Source of the DNA: Bacillus sp. CECT 9360 | Lineage (GTDB): Bacteria > Bacillota > Bacilli > Bacillales > DSM-1321 | Direction of reading: 5' to 3' | DNA length: 64,000 bases | Assembly (NCBI RefSeq): GCF_918741275.1 | Contig: NZ_CAKKNA010000003.1 | Location: forward strand, 269,984 to 333,983 | Shown: piece after piece, positions 8,766 to 18,418 of the stretch | How positions within the stretch are numbered: the first letter of the stretch is position 1 | How the letters are laid out: every line of letters starts with the position of its first letter | Notes under the pieces: model-generated | Seen by the model: the letters and a program-made list of their open reading frames with translations, nothing else | What the model was told of the DNA's origin: nothing | The model's database searches: none | Translations under genes and position numbers: made by a program

Positions 8766-10037
8766 TTAATAAGAAACATAATTCAATGGGTTTACGGCAT
8801 TTGATTTAGAGACATTCCAAGATCCTTTGTGAATCTCGAAATGCAAATGCTGTCCTCTTGACGCTCCTGTGTTCCCCATAATGCCGATTTTTTGGCCTTT
8901 TGCAACGACTTGGCCGTTGCTGACATTCATGGAACGCAGATGTGCATAAAGAGTCGTATATTGTTGTCCATTGATGGAATGCGTGATCATGACGCAGTTA
9001 CCATAAGATTGGGAAAAGTATGCGCGCATAACCACTCCGTCAGCCGCAGAAACGATAGGAACTGCACCAGCTTTGGCAATATCGATTCCAGCATGTTGTC
9101 TGCCCCCGCGTGGACCCATCGGGGATGTTAAACGACCTGCTGAAGGATTTGTGAATGCTCCAGACGAAATTTTCGGAGCCGCGCTTACACTTTCACCACC
9201 GCCGCCTGAACCGGATCTCGCTTCAGCCGCTGCGCGCTTTCTTGCTGCTTCAAGCTCTGCACGGCGTGATTGTTCCAGTTCAATCGCTTTCTGGATGGCT
9301 GATGCTTGAGCGGTAAGGTTTTCTGATTCTTCCTGAAGGCCCATTTTCAAATCATGTGTATGCTCTTCTTCTGCCTCTAATTTAGCCATCAAAGCATCTT
9401 TCTGTTGCTTTTGCTTTGTAAGGCCTGCTTGCATTTGTTTAAGCTCAGCCAGCATGTTTTGTAAATCAGCCATTTTTTGCTCAACGGCATTTTGGCTTTC
9501 TTCGAGTTCTTTTTTGTCCGCTTCATGCTGCTCCAGGATTTCTCGGTCAGCTTCGACGATCGTCGCAACGGCGTTTACACGTCCGACAAAGTCACTGAAG
9601 CTGCTGGACCCAAGCAGAACTTCAAGATAGCTAACGTCCCCGCCGCTTTCCTGGAAGGAAACAGCACGCTCTTTGAGAAGTTCATTCCGCTTTTCGATTC
9701 TTTCTATTAAAATAGCAATCTCTTCTTTTAACTTTTCAATCTCAGCTTCGGTTTCTTTAATTTGAATATCTTTTTCTTTAATCTTAGCTTCTGAATCACT
9801 AATTTCATTTTCAATGTGAGAAATCTGATCTTCCAGGCTTTCCTGTTGACCTTGTAATTTTTTAATAGTCTGTTCCGCATTATGTATGCCGGACTCCACA
9901 CCTGAACGCTTCTCCTGGATTGCTTCTTTTTTCTCTTTCATATCCTGGATCGATTGGGCATCAACACCCGGAACTGCAAGTATACTGCTTAAGCCAAGCA
10001 TAATCGTTGTATTAATCGCTACTATCTTTTTCTTCAA
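8766..10037 (-). CDS. Secreted coiled-coil M23 peptidoglycan hydrolase, likely FtsEX-controlled
   Basis: A 423-residue exported murein hydrolase or hydrolase activator. A signal peptide (KKKIVAINTTIMLGLSSILA) is followed by a long coiled coil (about 30-260, rich in E, K and Q), a Gly/Ser linker, and an M23 LytM domain with the zinc motifs HAGID and HLHFE. The start is taken as TTG at 10037, preceded by AAAGGGG at a 10-base spacing; an upstream GTG at 10079 lacks a ribosome binding site. The coiled coil plus LytM layout is that of PcsB, CwlO and EnvC, which FtsE/FtsX activate across the membrane. Here it lies directly after ftsE-ftsX, as expected for their partner. Zinc ligands look intact, so it is probably a true endopeptidase. 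Confidence 0.88.
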   Translation of the reverse strand: MKKKIVAINTTIMLGLSSILAVPGVDAQSIQDMKEKKEAIQEKRSGVESGIHNAEQTIKKLQGQQESLEDQISHIENEISDSEAKIKEKDIQIKETEAEIEKLKEEIAILIERIEKRNELLKERAVSFQESGGDVSYLEVLLGSSSFSDFVGRVNAVATIVEADREILEQHEADKKELEESQNAVEQKMADLQNMLAELKQMQAGLTKQKQQKDALMAKLEAEEEHTHDLKMGLQEESENLTAQASAIQKAIELEQSRRAELEAARKRAAAEARSGSGGGGESVSAAPKISSGAFTNPSAGRLTSPMGPRGGRQHAGIDIAKAGAVPIVSAADGVVMRAYFSQSYGNCVMITHSINGQQYTTLYAHLRSMNVSNGQVVAKGQKIGIMGNTGASRGQHLHFEIHKGSWNVSKSNAVNPLNYVSY

Positions 10038-10147
10038 AATTCTCTTTCCCCTTTCATTCTCCCCATCGGACACAGACACAACATACGGTTATACTTCCCT
10101 GTAATGGTACTAGAAGAGAATGTGCAAAGCCGGTCGCCCGGCTTGCT

Positions 10148-11041
10148 TTAAATTTTCAAAAACTTTCTTACTGACATCAAGCTTCCCCAGACACCGATTA
10201 AACCGCCAAGCAATATAAGAATCGCTGAAATCTGGAAGATGAATGGGCTGACTGGCAATAGTTCAACAAAATTGATTTTAATTTGCGGGCCGATGGCTTC
10301 ATACAAATAGTAATAGCCTGTCCCGATTAAGATAATCGGCAGTACAGCTCCAAGAACCCCCAGCCATAATCCTTCAAGGAAGAACGGCCAGCGGATAAAG
10401 CCGTTTGTCGCGCCTACCAGTCTCATAATCTCAATTTCTTTTCTTCTGGCGACAATTGTAATCTTGATTGTATTAGAAATGAGGAACATCGCCGTAAACA
10501 GAAGACCAAGGATTAACACAATTCCTACGTTTCTCGATACATTCACGACATCAAACAATTTTTCCACATATCCTTGTCCATAATTCACTTTCTGAATATA
10601 AGTTAAGCCTTCAATTTCTTCGGCTACCTTAATAACATCCTGGGGAGCTTTCGTTTTGACGATATAAACATCCCGGAGTGGGTTATCCTGTTCATAAAGC
10701 CGGAAGGCATCTCCGTCTTCCCCTAAATCTTCAATTAAGTTGGTTAATTCCTCTTCTTTTGGGGAAAAGACAACTGTATCGACCTCAGGGATTTGTTCAA
10801 TTTGGTTGCCGATTGATTCCTGGTCTTGTCCGCTTGCCGCTGAATCAAGATGGGCCCGAATTTCCACGTCTTTCTCGACATTGCCGGCAATATGGTTCAA
10901 GTTCATCATAATGACAAAGAACACACCGACCAACAACAAAGTCACAGTAACGGCACTGATGGATGCGAACGTCATCCATCCATTCCGATTAAGGTTTTTT
11001 AAACTTTCCCGAAAATGGCGGCGAATTGTATTAGAATTCAT
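10148..11041 (-). CDS. ftsX: FtsX, membrane subunit of the FtsEX complex
   Basis: A 297-residue FtsX-family permease-like protein. An N-terminal cytoplasmic stretch (RRHFRESLKNLNRNGW) is followed by one membrane segment, an extracellular domain (about 60-170), and three more membrane segments, giving the usual four. FtsEX does not transport a substrate but uses ATP hydrolysis to switch on cell wall hydrolases. The start at 11041 follows GAGGTG by 9 bases and overlaps the end of ftsE by 11 bases, a typical coupled arrangement; the frame to 11089 is an extension. Immediately downstream is the coiled-coil M23 hydrolase, its likely client. Confidence 0.93.
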   Translation of the reverse strand: MNSNTIRRHFRESLKNLNRNGWMTFASISAVTVTLLLVGVFFVIMMNLNHIAGNVEKDVEIRAHLDSAASGQDQESIGNQIEQIPEVDTVVFSPKEEELTNLIEDLGEDGDAFRLYEQDNPLRDVYIVKTKAPQDVIKVAEEIEGLTYIQKVNYGQGYVEKLFDVVNVSRNVGIVLILGLLFTAMFLISNTIKITIVARRKEIEIMRLVGATNGFIRWPFFLEGLWLGVLGAVLPIILIGTGYYYLYEAIGPQIKINFVELLPVSPFIFQISAILILLGGLIGVWGSLMSVRKFLKI

Positions 11042-11717
11042 AACCGTATTCACCTCGCTGCTCATCGCGGACAATCTTTCCATTTTCAATGGCTATAACA
11101 CGATGTTTCATATTATTAACAATATCTTTATTATGGGTCGCCATAACGACGGTCGTCCCGCGTTTATTAATCTCTTCAAGCGTGTTCATGATTTCCCAGG
11201 ATGTTTCGGGATCCAGATTACCTGTAGGCTCATCGGCAATGACCACTTTCGGTGAATTGACGATGGAGCGCGCGATGGACACACGCTGCTGTTCTCCGCC
11301 CGAAAGCTCATTTGGCATTGAACGAACCTTATGCTTCAATCCCACTAATTCGAGAACCTCCATCACACGTCGTTTAATCTCAGCCGGATGCTTTTCAATC
11401 ACTTCCATGGCAAACGCTATATTCTCATAGACGCTCAGCGTAGGAAGCAATTTGAAATCCTGGAACACGACTCCGAGGTTTCTGCGGAACAAAGGGACCT
11501 TTGTATTACGAAGGCTGGATAGATTGATGCCATCGACCACAATAGTGCCTTTTGACGGCTTCTCTTCCCGGTACATCATTTTTATAAAAGTAGATTTCCC
11601 GGCACCGCTGGGACCTACAACATAGACGAACTCACCTGGCTCGATCTTGACATTCATACCACTAACAGCAACCACGCCATTTGGGTACGTTTTATGAACT
11701 TCAGACATTTCTATCAT
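11031..11717 (-). CDS. ftsE: FtsE, ATPase subunit of the FtsEX complex
   Basis: A 228-residue ABC ATPase. Visible motifs: Walker A GPSGAGKST near residue 37, Q-loop VFQDFKLL, signature LSGGEQQR near 141, Walker B VVIADEPTG, and a switch His in MATHNKD. It follows the standard FtsE form throughout and is translationally coupled to ftsX. In Bacillus, FtsEX activates the hydrolase CwlO during elongation and affects entry into sporulation. The start is preceded by AGGTGG. Confidence 0.95.
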   Translation of the reverse strand: MIEMSEVHKTYPNGVVAVSGMNVKIEPGEFVYVVGPSGAGKSTFIKMMYREEKPSKGTIVVDGINLSSLRNTKVPLFRRNLGVVFQDFKLLPTLSVYENIAFAMEVIEKHPAEIKRRVMEVLELVGLKHKVRSMPNELSGGEQQRVSIARSIVNSPKVVIADEPTGNLDPETSWEIMNTLEEINKRGTTVVMATHNKDIVNNMKHRVIAIENGKIVRDEQRGEYGYEF

Positions 11718-12035
11718 TTTAAAACCACCTAATTCGCTTCTAAAAAGTTTGCTTCTATCATAGTGTGTTGATTCTATTTCGAAGCTTGATATTCGACATA
11801 ATTCTACAAAATCAATGAATAATTAACAGGTTTTTCAACCTGAACAAAAACATTATACCATCTCTATTTGTCAAAATACGCATTTTAATATTACAGTTTC
11901 ATTTCAATTAGAGGGAAAAATTTAGAAAAGTCATGAGCATAAAGGTTTATTTTTTTAAAATGTAATGTTTCCGGAAGCGTTTCCATATAAAAATGCCCTG
12001 TCATTAATAAGACAGGGCATTTATCATGATCCATA
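11718..12035. other. Intergenic region upstream of ftsE
   Basis: About 318 AT-rich bases between the cccB terminator and ftsE. It should hold the ftsEX promoter, but no match with both consensus boxes stood out. Nothing else is seen apart from the terminator at its far end. Confidence 0.5.
11988..12022 (-). terminator. Terminator of cccB
   Basis: AAATGCCCTGTC and GACAGGGCATTT form a perfect stem followed by T-rich sequence on the minus strand. Confidence 0.85.
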
Positions 12036-12380
12036 TTATTTTTGTTCGGATAGCCATTTAGCCATTTGTGATACTTGATCTCCTTCTATTAACCCACCAG
12101 GCATCGATCCTTTGCCTTCATTGATGATCTTTTCAATGTCTTCTTGAGACAAGCGGGATCCGACATTATTCAACTTAGGACCAAAGTCCCCTTCAAGATT
12201 ATTCCCATGACAACTTGCACAGCTATTCACATAAATCTTCTCTGCATCCCCGGCACCGGCCGTTGTGGTATCTTGATCACCATTTCCCGATTCGTTCCCA
12301 GCATTCTCATCCTCGCCACCCCCACAGGCCGCCAGGATAAGTGATGTTCCCATCAACAATGCCAAAAGCTTTTTTTTCAT
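12036..12380 (-). CDS. cccB: Cytochrome c-551 lipoprotein CccB
   Basis: A 114-residue membrane-anchored cytochrome c. The start at 12380 follows GGGAGG by 7 bases. The signal peptide ends in the lipobox LAAC; a Gly/Glu/Asn/Asp-rich linker follows, then a class I haem domain with the haem motif CASCHG and a distal methionine in GSMPGG. It should carry electrons on the outer face of the membrane, usually to a cytochrome c oxidase. B. subtilis CccB is about the same size and sits in the same neighbourhood next to yvjA. It has its own terminator. Confidence 0.92.
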   Translation of the reverse strand: MKKKLLALLMGTSLILAACGGGEDENAGNESGNGDQDTTTAGAGDAEKIYVNSCASCHGNNLEGDFGPKLNNVGSRLSQEDIEKIINEGKGSMPGGLIEGDQVSQMAKWLSEQK

Positions 12381-12427
12381 AAAAAAACCTCCCAAACTAT
12401 CGTTTTACATTTAAATTTTATACCTTT

Positions 12428-13291
12428 TTACGAATGTTTGAAACCTTCCCCCAATACCTCGGAAGCATCCATAACAATGACAAACGCCTTTGGATCAACC
12501 GTTTTCACCAATTGTTTCAATTTTGTGAATTCCGTCTGGTCAATCACGCACATCAGAATGGGACGGGCATCATCGGTATACCCTCCATAGCCTGACAGTC
12601 TCGTGACACCCCGATCTATCTCATGTATAATAGCATGTCTCACTTCCGGTTCATTATTCGTGATGATCATCGCCATCTTCGAGCGTCCCAAACCGATCTG
12701 CACCAAATCAATCGTTTTGCTCGTCACGTACAGGGCAATCAATGCGTACAACCCTCTTTCAATATCAAAAACAACAGCCGCACTTAAAACAATCAAACCG
12801 TCGATGAGCGCAACGCATGTGCCTAAAGATAAGTTCGTATACTTATGTATGATTTGCGCGGCCAAATCAGTGCCGCCGGTTGAGGCTTTTCCTCTAAAAA
12901 CAATTCCCAGTCCCAATCCGACACCGATGCCGCCGAAAATCGAACCAAGTAAAGCATCATTCGTCCAAGGATCCCAGTCCTTGGTTAAAAATACGACAAA
13001 CGGAAGAAACAAAGTCCCTGCCAGCGTTTTGGCACCGAATTGCATCCCCAGAAAAAAAAGACCCGCTATAAACAATGGAATATTCAATGCCCACTGCACA
13101 TACGCAGGCTCAAAGCCGAACGTCGCATCCAATATCGTACTGATTCCGCTCACTCCGCCTGAAGCGATCCGATTAGGAAGCAAGAACATATTAAAAGAAA
13201 TCGAGACACATGCCGAGCCGATCAGCACCAGCAAATATTCACTTATCTTCGCAATCATAGGAGGTTTTGGCTCCCTATATCTTCTTTTCAT
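12428..13291 (-). CDS. yvjA: YitT-family membrane protein (YvjA)
   Basis: A 287-residue protein with five or six N-terminal membrane segments (about 15-200) of the YitT/DUF161 type and a soluble C-terminal DUF2179 domain (about 215-280, MAMIITNNEPEVRHAIIHEI). It has conserved loops SGGVSGIS and ASTGGTDLAAQII. The family is widespread in Firmicutes, and its transported substrate, if any, is not established. The start follows AAAGGAG. Placement between prfB and cccB matches B. subtilis yvjA. Confidence 0.85.
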   Translation of the reverse strand: MKRRYREPKPPMIAKISEYLLVLIGSACVSISFNMFLLPNRIASGGVSGISTILDATFGFEPAYVQWALNIPLFIAGLFFLGMQFGAKTLAGTLFLPFVVFLTKDWDPWTNDALLGSIFGGIGVGLGLGIVFRGKASTGGTDLAAQIIHKYTNLSLGTCVALIDGLIVLSAAVVFDIERGLYALIALYVTSKTIDLVQIGLGRSKMAMIITNNEPEVRHAIIHEIDRGVTRLSGYGGYTDDARPILMCVIDQTEFTKLKQLVKTVDPKAFVIVMDASEVLGEGFKHS

Positions 13292-13537
13292 AAAAAAGCT
13301 CCTTTAATACTTGCATTTTTCCATAAACAGCTAATAGCCGACAGTAGTATAGCACCCCCATTGGAATTATGTAAATACCAGCAAGATAAAGCACTAAAGC
13401 GGATTTGAAAATATTATTATCAGGGGGTTTGGATTTACTAAAGTGAAGGCGAATCAAAGCAATTAGATTAGAGGACAATTTGGCCAGAAAAATATATTAG
13501 AGCTTCTCCATAAACTCCCGCTTCATTCAAATATAAA

Positions 13538-13565
13538 AGGGTCTAACTCTGATGAGTCAGACCCT
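13538..13565 (-). terminator. Terminator of prfB
   Basis: AGGGTCTGACTC and GTTAGACCCT form a stem followed by TTTTATATT on the minus strand. Confidence 0.75.
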
Positions 13566-13570
13566 CACAA

Positions 13571-14672
13571 TTAATTCAATTTTGACCGCAAGTACGCATC
13601 AATGAACGGATCAATATCGCCGTCCATGACTGATTGTACATTACCTGTCTCTGTACTTGTGCGGTGGTCTTTCACCATCGAATATGGGTGGAAGACATAC
13701 GAGCGGATCTGGCTTCCCCAGCCAATTTCCTTTTGCTCGCCGCGGATTTCATCCAAATCAGCCTGTTGCTGTTCAATTTCCCGTTGATAGAGCTTTGCTT
13801 TTAGCATATTCATCGCCTGAGCGCGGTTTTTAATTTGCGAGCGCTCAGATTGGCAGGTAACAACAACATTTGTCGGGATATGGGTGATCCGGACAGCAGA
13901 ATCGGTCGTATTAATATGCTGACCGCCGGCACCGCTCGCACGGTACGTATCGATTTTCAGGTCTTCCGTACGAATATCAATCTCGATTTCATCATTAAAT
14001 TCCGGCATAACTTCACAGGAAACAAATGAAGTATGACGGCGGCCCGAGGAGTCAAAAGGTGAAATACGCACCAAACGGTGGACGCCCTTTTCTGCTTTTA
14101 AATATCCGTAAGCATTGTGTCCCTTTATTAACAGCGTAACACTTTTTATCCCCGCTTCATCACCAGGCAAGTAATCGAGCGTCTCCACTTTAAAGCCTTT
14201 CTTCTCGCCCCAGCGGGTATACATGCGAAGCAGCATTGATCCCCAGTCCTGGGACTCGGTGCCGCCTGCACCCGGATGAAGTTCAAGGATCGCACTATTC
14301 TTGTCATATTCCTCGCTTAGAAGCAATTGCAGTTCAAAATCATTCATCTTTTGGGAAAGCTGGACAATTTCCGTTTCTAATTCGGTCTGCAGCTCCGCGT
14401 CGCTTTCTTCTTTTACAAGCTCATAGGTTAAATCGAGATTTTCAAAGCTGTCATTCAGCTCGGTTAACTGATTAACCTGGTCTTTCAAAGCATTCGCTTC
14501 ATTGATGACCGTCTGCGCCTTTTGCTGACTGTTCCAAAAGTCAGGATCGGTCATGATGTTTTCCAGTTCCGCGATTCGGGCTTCCTTCTCTTCTAAGTCA
14601 AAGAGACCCCCTAAAGTCCGCTAAACGCTTAGCGGTTTTTTCAAGTTCATTTCTGATATCTGACAATTCCAT
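13571..14672 (-). CDS. prfB: Peptide chain release factor 2, expressed by programmed +1 frameshift
   Basis: Release factor 2 reads UGA and UAA stop codons and releases the finished peptide. The gene starts at ATG 14672 (after GAAGGA), reads 24 codons ending in AGG GGG TCT CTT, and meets an in-frame TGA at 14600-14598. A +1 slip on CTTTGAC continues as [14 protein letters not shown] and joins the long frame to 13571, giving 366 residues. The slip signals are all present: a Shine-Dalgarno-like AGGGGG, CTT and TGAC. Because RF2 itself decodes the TGA, this is the known autoregulation circuit. The product shows the stop-reading SPF motif (VRISPFDSS) and the catalytic GGQ (GAGGQHIN). Calling only the downstream frame from 14554 would truncate the protein. 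It lies directly downstream of secA, as in B. subtilis. Confidence 0.95.
14598..14612 (-). promoter_or_regulatory. prfB programmed frameshift site
   Basis: AGGGGGTCTCTTTGAC on the minus strand: an internal Shine-Dalgarno, slippery CTT and a TGA stop followed by C. It matches the classic bacterial RF2 recoding site except for TCT in place of TAT. Confidence 0.93.
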
Positions 14673-14895
14673 TTTCCTTCACCTCATAGTATTAAAAATC
14701 GCTCATATATAAATACTTTATGCTAACCATTAACGTTCCGTATTCTCTTTTAAAACTATAAAGAAAAACCGGGGTAGAATCAATCTTTTTTGGATAGTTA
14801 AGAAACGCGCCCTTGCTTTGTCTGTAGAGGCAGTGCAGAGGCGTAGATATAGAAGTGTGATCTGCTAAAAATTCGCACGGAGCCTTCTGTTTTTG

Positions 14896-14979
14896 ATTCA
14901 AACGATGATCTTGGGTATTTAAACGCTAATATAGTCGACTCAAACGAAAACTCAGTTCATTTAAACGAAACGTACATAT
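14896..14979. repeat. Tandem array of 21-bp units (family 3), four units
   Basis: Four head-to-tail units with an exact 21-base period (starts 14896, 14917, 14938, 14959). Each begins ATT/ACT, then CAAACG or TAAACG, followed by a variable half. It lies between the secA terminator and prfB. The sequence is unrelated to the other arrays, but the period is nearly the same. Confidence 0.75.
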
Positions 14980-15002
14980 TTTTATGAAACCCCAAGAAAA
15001 AG

Positions 15003-15026
15003 GCGGTAAAACCTGGAGTTTTACCG
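15003..15026 (-). terminator. Terminator of secA
   Basis: GGTAAAACTCCAGGTTTTACC stem followed by GCCTTTTTCTT on the minus strand, about 25 bases past the secA stop. Confidence 0.8.
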
Positions 15027-15048
15027 ACCTTCATGGAACTGCTGTCCA

Positions 15049-17562
15049 TTATGCTTCTAACTGGCCATGGCAGTTTTTGTACTTTTTGCCGCTGCCACAT
15101 GGGCATAGGGCATTGCGGCCGACATCCGCTTTTTTACGAGCAGGCTTTTTCTTCACGGTTTCTCCGTCTTCCTTCGGATTAACTGCCTGTCCTTTCGCCA
15201 CTTCCTGGCGCTCAAGATTATTTTGGATTTCCGCTTTCATGATATATTTCGCGACTTCATCCTCGATCGAAGCAATCATAGCCTCAAACATCGCAAATCC
15301 TTCATGCTGATATTCCTGAAGCGGATTGATCTGTCCATAGGCACGTAGGTGGATACCCTGACGCAATTGATCCATTGCATCGATATGGTCCATCCACTTG
15401 CTATCAACCGCACGAAGCACGATTACTTTTTCAAATTCACGCATTTGCTCAGCAGAAAGCTGCTCTTCTTTTTCATCATAGCGCTCTTTAATCTTGGCAA
15501 GGATACTATCAGCAATCTCACCGGCATCCTTATCTTTCAGGTCTTCCTCGGTAATATCGCCTTCATTTAAAAGATTGGCATTCACATAGTCAAGGGTTGC
15601 TTGAAGGTTCCAGTGTTCTTCGTCACCCATCGGTGCAAAGGAATCCACGCTGCGGCGGACAGAAGAATCAATCATGCGCTCGACGATGCTTCTTAGATTT
15701 TCACTTTCCAATACATCGAAACGCTGCTTATAAATGATTTCACGCTGTTGGCGCAATACATCATCATATTGCAGTAATTGTTTACGGGCATCAAAGTTGT
15801 TACCCTCCACACGTTTTTGTGCGGATTCAACTGCTCTTGTTACCATCCGGCTTTGAATTGGCTGGGTATCGTCCATCCCTAGCCTTGTCATCATTGCCTT
15901 CATATTATCGGAACCAAAGCGGCGCATTAATTCATCTTCCATGGAAAGATAGAATTGCGTAACACCTGGATCACCCTGACGCCCGGAACGTCCGCGCAGC
16001 TGGTTGTCAATCCGGCGGCTTTCATGACGTTCCGTCCCGATAACGGCAAGCCCGCCACGTTCAACCACACCTTCGCCCAGCTTAATGTCCGTACCACGGC
16101 CGGCCATGTTCGTCGCGATTGTCACCGAGCCCTGTTCACCGGCGTTCGCAATGATCTCTGCTTCACGTTCGTGGTTTTTGGCGTTTAACACGTCGTGACG
16201 GATGCCTTTTTTCTGTAAATATGTCGAAATGATTTCCGATGTTTCGATTGCCACCGTACCGACAAGAACAGGCTGCCCTTTCGCATTGCGCTCAGCGATA
16301 TCCTCAACAACCGCGCGGAATTTTCCGTCCATCGAAGCATAGATTAAATCTGCCCGGTCATCACGGACGATTTCGCGATTGGTCGGAATCACGATAACAT
16401 GCATATTATAGATATTACGGAATTCCTCTTCTTCCGTTTTCGCTGTACCGGTCATACCGGAAAGCTTTTCGTACATACGGAAGTAGTTCTGGAATGTGAT
16501 CGTCGCAAGTGTCATGCTTTCGTTCTGGATCTCTAAGCCTTCCTTCGCTTCAATGGCCTGATGCAATCCATCGCTATAGCGGCGTCCCTTCATCAAACGT
16601 CCGGTAAATTGGTCAACGATAACCACTTCGCCGTCCTGTACCACATAGTCCACATCATTGAACATGGTGACATGTGCCTTTAATCCTTGATTAATATGGT
16701 GATTCAGTGCAACATGCCGGATATCGAATAAGTTGTCGATATTAAAAGCACGCTCAGACTTATTGATACCTTCTTCAGTAAGCTGAACACTTTTTGTTTT
16801 TTCATCATACGTATAATCGGTGTCTTTTTGCAGCGTCCGTACAAAGGCATTAGCTTGCATATACAGCTGTGCTGATTTTTGTGCAGACCCGGAAATAATC
16901 AACGGCGTACGTGCTTCATCAATCAGGATGGAGTCAACTTCATCAATAACCGCGTAATGAAGCGGGCGTTGAACCATTTGGTCTTTATAAAGAACCATGT
17001 TATCACGCAGATAATCAAAGCCAAGCTCATTGTTCGTGCTGTACGTAATGTCCGCATTATACGCTTCCTGCTTTTCTTCCTTGGATAAACCATTCAGGTT
17101 AAGGCCTACAGTTAAACCAAGGAATTCATAGAGCTTACCCATTTCAGTAGCATCACGGCTTGCAAGGTATTCGTTGACCGTAACGAGGTGAACGCCTTTA
17201 CCGGTAAGCGCGTTTAAATAGACAGGCAATGTGGAGGTCAATGTTTTACCTTCCCCGGTCTTCATCTCGGAGATATTCCCGTCATGAAGCGAGATACCAC
17301 CCATGAGCTGTACATAGAACGGATACAATCCAAGTGCGCGTTTCGCTCCTTCACGAACGACGGCGAAAGCTTCGACAAGCAGATCATCAACCGTTTCACC
17401 GTTTTGATAACGCTGCTTGAATTCATCCGTTTTCGCGCGCAATTCATCATCGGATAATGCCTCCATCCGTGACGCCAGCGCCTCGATCTGATCAGCAAGC
17501 TTTTCCAGGCGTTTCAATTCGCGCTTATTGGGATCAAACACTTTATTTAATATATTAAGCAT
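15049..17562 (-). CDS. secA: SecA, preprotein translocase ATPase
   Basis: An 837-residue motor that drives unfolded secretory proteins through SecYEG. Walker A MKTGEGKT lies near residue 100 and DEVDSIL near 206. The preprotein cross-linking, helical scaffold and second nucleotide-binding domains follow ([27 protein letters not shown]). The C-terminus carries a zinc tail [14 protein letters not shown] that docks SecB or membranes. The start is ATG at 17562, which lies 9 bases after GGAG; the TTG two codons upstream is too close. prfB follows, as in B. subtilis. In B. subtilis hpf lies directly upstream; here about 10 kb of other genes intervene. Confidence 0.97.
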   Translation of the reverse strand: MLNILNKVFDPNKRELKRLEKLADQIEALASRMEALSDDELRAKTDEFKQRYQNGETVDDLLVEAFAVVREGAKRALGLYPFYVQLMGGISLHDGNISEMKTGEGKTLTSTLPVYLNALTGKGVHLVTVNEYLASRDATEMGKLYEFLGLTVGLNLNGLSKEEKQEAYNADITYSTNNELGFDYLRDNMVLYKDQMVQRPLHYAVIDEVDSILIDEARTPLIISGSAQKSAQLYMQANAFVRTLQKDTDYTYDEKTKSVQLTEEGINKSERAFNIDNLFDIRHVALNHHINQGLKAHVTMFNDVDYVVQDGEVVIVDQFTGRLMKGRRYSDGLHQAIEAKEGLEIQNESMTLATITFQNYFRMYEKLSGMTGTAKTEEEEFRNIYNMHVIVIPTNREIVRDDRADLIYASMDGKFRAVVEDIAERNAKGQPVLVGTVAIETSEIISTYLQKKGIRHDVLNAKNHEREAEIIANAGEQGSVTIATNMAGRGTDIKLGEGVVERGGLAVIGTERHESRRIDNQLRGRSGRQGDPGVTQFYLSMEDELMRRFGSDNMKAMMTRLGMDDTQPIQSRMVTRAVESAQKRVEGNNFDARKQLLQYDDVLRQQREIIYKQRFDVLESENLRSIVERMIDSSVRRSVDSFAPMGDEEHWNLQATLDYVNANLLNEGDITEEDLKDKDAGEIADSILAKIKERYDEKEEQLSAEQMREFEKVIVLRAVDSKWMDHIDAMDQLRQGIHLRAYGQINPLQEYQHEGFAMFEAMIASIEDEVAKYIMKAEIQNNLERQEVAKGQAVNPKEDGETVKKKPARKKADVGRNALCPCGSGKKYKNCHGQLEA

Positions 17563-17729
17563 TCTCAAACGCTCCTCTTAAAAAGTTATCGAAAAAAAAT
17601 ACTATCTGCCTTTAAATTTTTCACATAAAAAAGAATACATCTTCGGGTAAATACAATGCACTCTTAATTCTAACATTTCTATAGATTGGGTACAACTTCA
17701 TGTATCTAAATTAAATATGGATAATCACA

Positions 17730-17757
17730 TTGGAATCCTGCTAAAATAAATTATAAC
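17730..17757 (+). promoter_or_regulatory. Possible sinR promoter
   Basis: TTGGAA (17730-17735), 16 bases, then TATAAC (17752-17757), 28 bases ahead of the sinR start. It is a moderate SigmaA match. Confidence 0.4.
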
Positions 17758-17784
17758 GAAAAACGATATTCAGGATGTGAAGCA

Positions 17785-18105
17785 ATGATTGGCGACCGCG
17801 TTAAAAAGCTCAGAGAAGAAAGAAAGATGTCGATGACAGAACTTGCCGAAAAGGCCGGAGTGGCAAAATCTTATGTAAGTTCTCTCGAAAGAAATCTACA
17901 AACCAACCCCTCCATACAATTTCTTGAAAAAATTTCATCCGTGCTCGACGTTTCGATTGATTCTCTTCTGCATGACGAAATGGACACCGAGCACCTCGAT
18001 GCAGATTGGCTGAAAATCGTTCAGGAAGCCATGGAATCAGGCGTGCCCAAAGAGCAGTTCCGAGAATTCATAGAGTTCAATAAATGGAGATTGAAGAAAG
18101 ATTAA
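17785..18105 (+). CDS. sinR: SinR-type master regulator of biofilm matrix genes
   Basis: A 106-residue repressor that strongly resembles B. subtilis SinR (111 residues). The N-terminal helix-turn-helix (about 1-65) includes ELAEKAGVAKSYVSSLERN and NPSIQFLEKISSVLDVS. The C-terminal oligomerisation and SinI-binding hook is LDADWLKIVQEAMESG and QFREFIEFNKW. SinR represses matrix operons by binding GTTCTYT-type boxes and is titrated by SinI. Unlike B. subtilis, sinI is not upstream in the same operon but convergent on the other strand, 140 bases away. Sequences resembling SinR boxes lie upstream of the secreted protein gene at 19448. AGGATG precedes the start. Confidence 0.92.
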   Translation: MIGDRVKKLREERKMSMTELAEKAGVAKSYVSSLERNLQTNPSIQFLEKISSVLDVSIDSLLHDEMDTEHLDADWLKIVQEAMESGVPKEQFREFIEFNKWRLKKD

Positions 18106-18167
18106 TCCAAGCATGGAGAATGGCACTTCTTTATATTACCGGCTCGAGCCCCTTTCTCTAAGAAAGC

Positions 18168-18227
18168 AAATAAATCCCTTAAACAAAGCGCCAGCGATAC
18201 TTGACGTCTTGTTTAAGGGATTTATTT
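18168..18227. terminator. Bidirectional terminator between sinR and sinI
   Basis: A perfect 19-bp inverted repeat (AAATAAATCCCTTAAACAA and its complement) around a 22-base loop, serving the two convergent genes. Confidence 0.85.
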
Positions 18228-18245
18228 CGTTCTGGCTATTATCAC

Positions 18246-18383
18246 TTACACTGCTTTTGGTTTAACATTTGACTGCAAAAATTCTCTAACTTCAGTCACA
18301 TTCAATCCGGTTTGCTTTGCCTGCGCAATTAGCTCGAGCCATTCCCGATCCAATTTCACCTGTTCTGCCATTTTTAATTCCAT
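18246..18383 (-). CDS. sinI: SinI-like anti-repressor (45 residues), under a c-di-GMP riboswitch
   Basis: A short gene of 45 codons. The start at 18383 follows GGGAGG by 8 bases. The product contains LDREWLELIAQAKQTGL and VTEVREFLQSN, which line up with the SinI domain of B. subtilis SinI (LDQEWVELMVEAK, EEIRKYLLLN) and with the C-terminal hook of SinR next door. SinI binds SinR through these helices and removes it from DNA. It is monocistronic: its own SigmaA promoter, a GEMM riboswitch in the leader, and the shared terminator. In B. subtilis sinI is switched on by Spo0A~P; here the leader points to c-di-GMP instead, or as well. Confidence 0.88.
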   Translation of the reverse strand: MELKMAEQVKLDREWLELIAQAKQTGLNVTEVREFLQSNVKPKAV

Positions 18384-18418
18384 CCAGATAACCTCCCAAA
18401 ATACCTAAAGTATTTCAG

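Noticed and set aside
13571..14554. prfB as a shorter 327-residue gene starting at ATG 14554
   Set aside because: The upstream 24 codons, ribosome binding site and frameshift signal are all present and conserved.
14692..14901. 69-codon minus-strand frame upstream of prfB
   Set aside because: It lies in the intergenic region with no ribosome binding site and no family resemblance.
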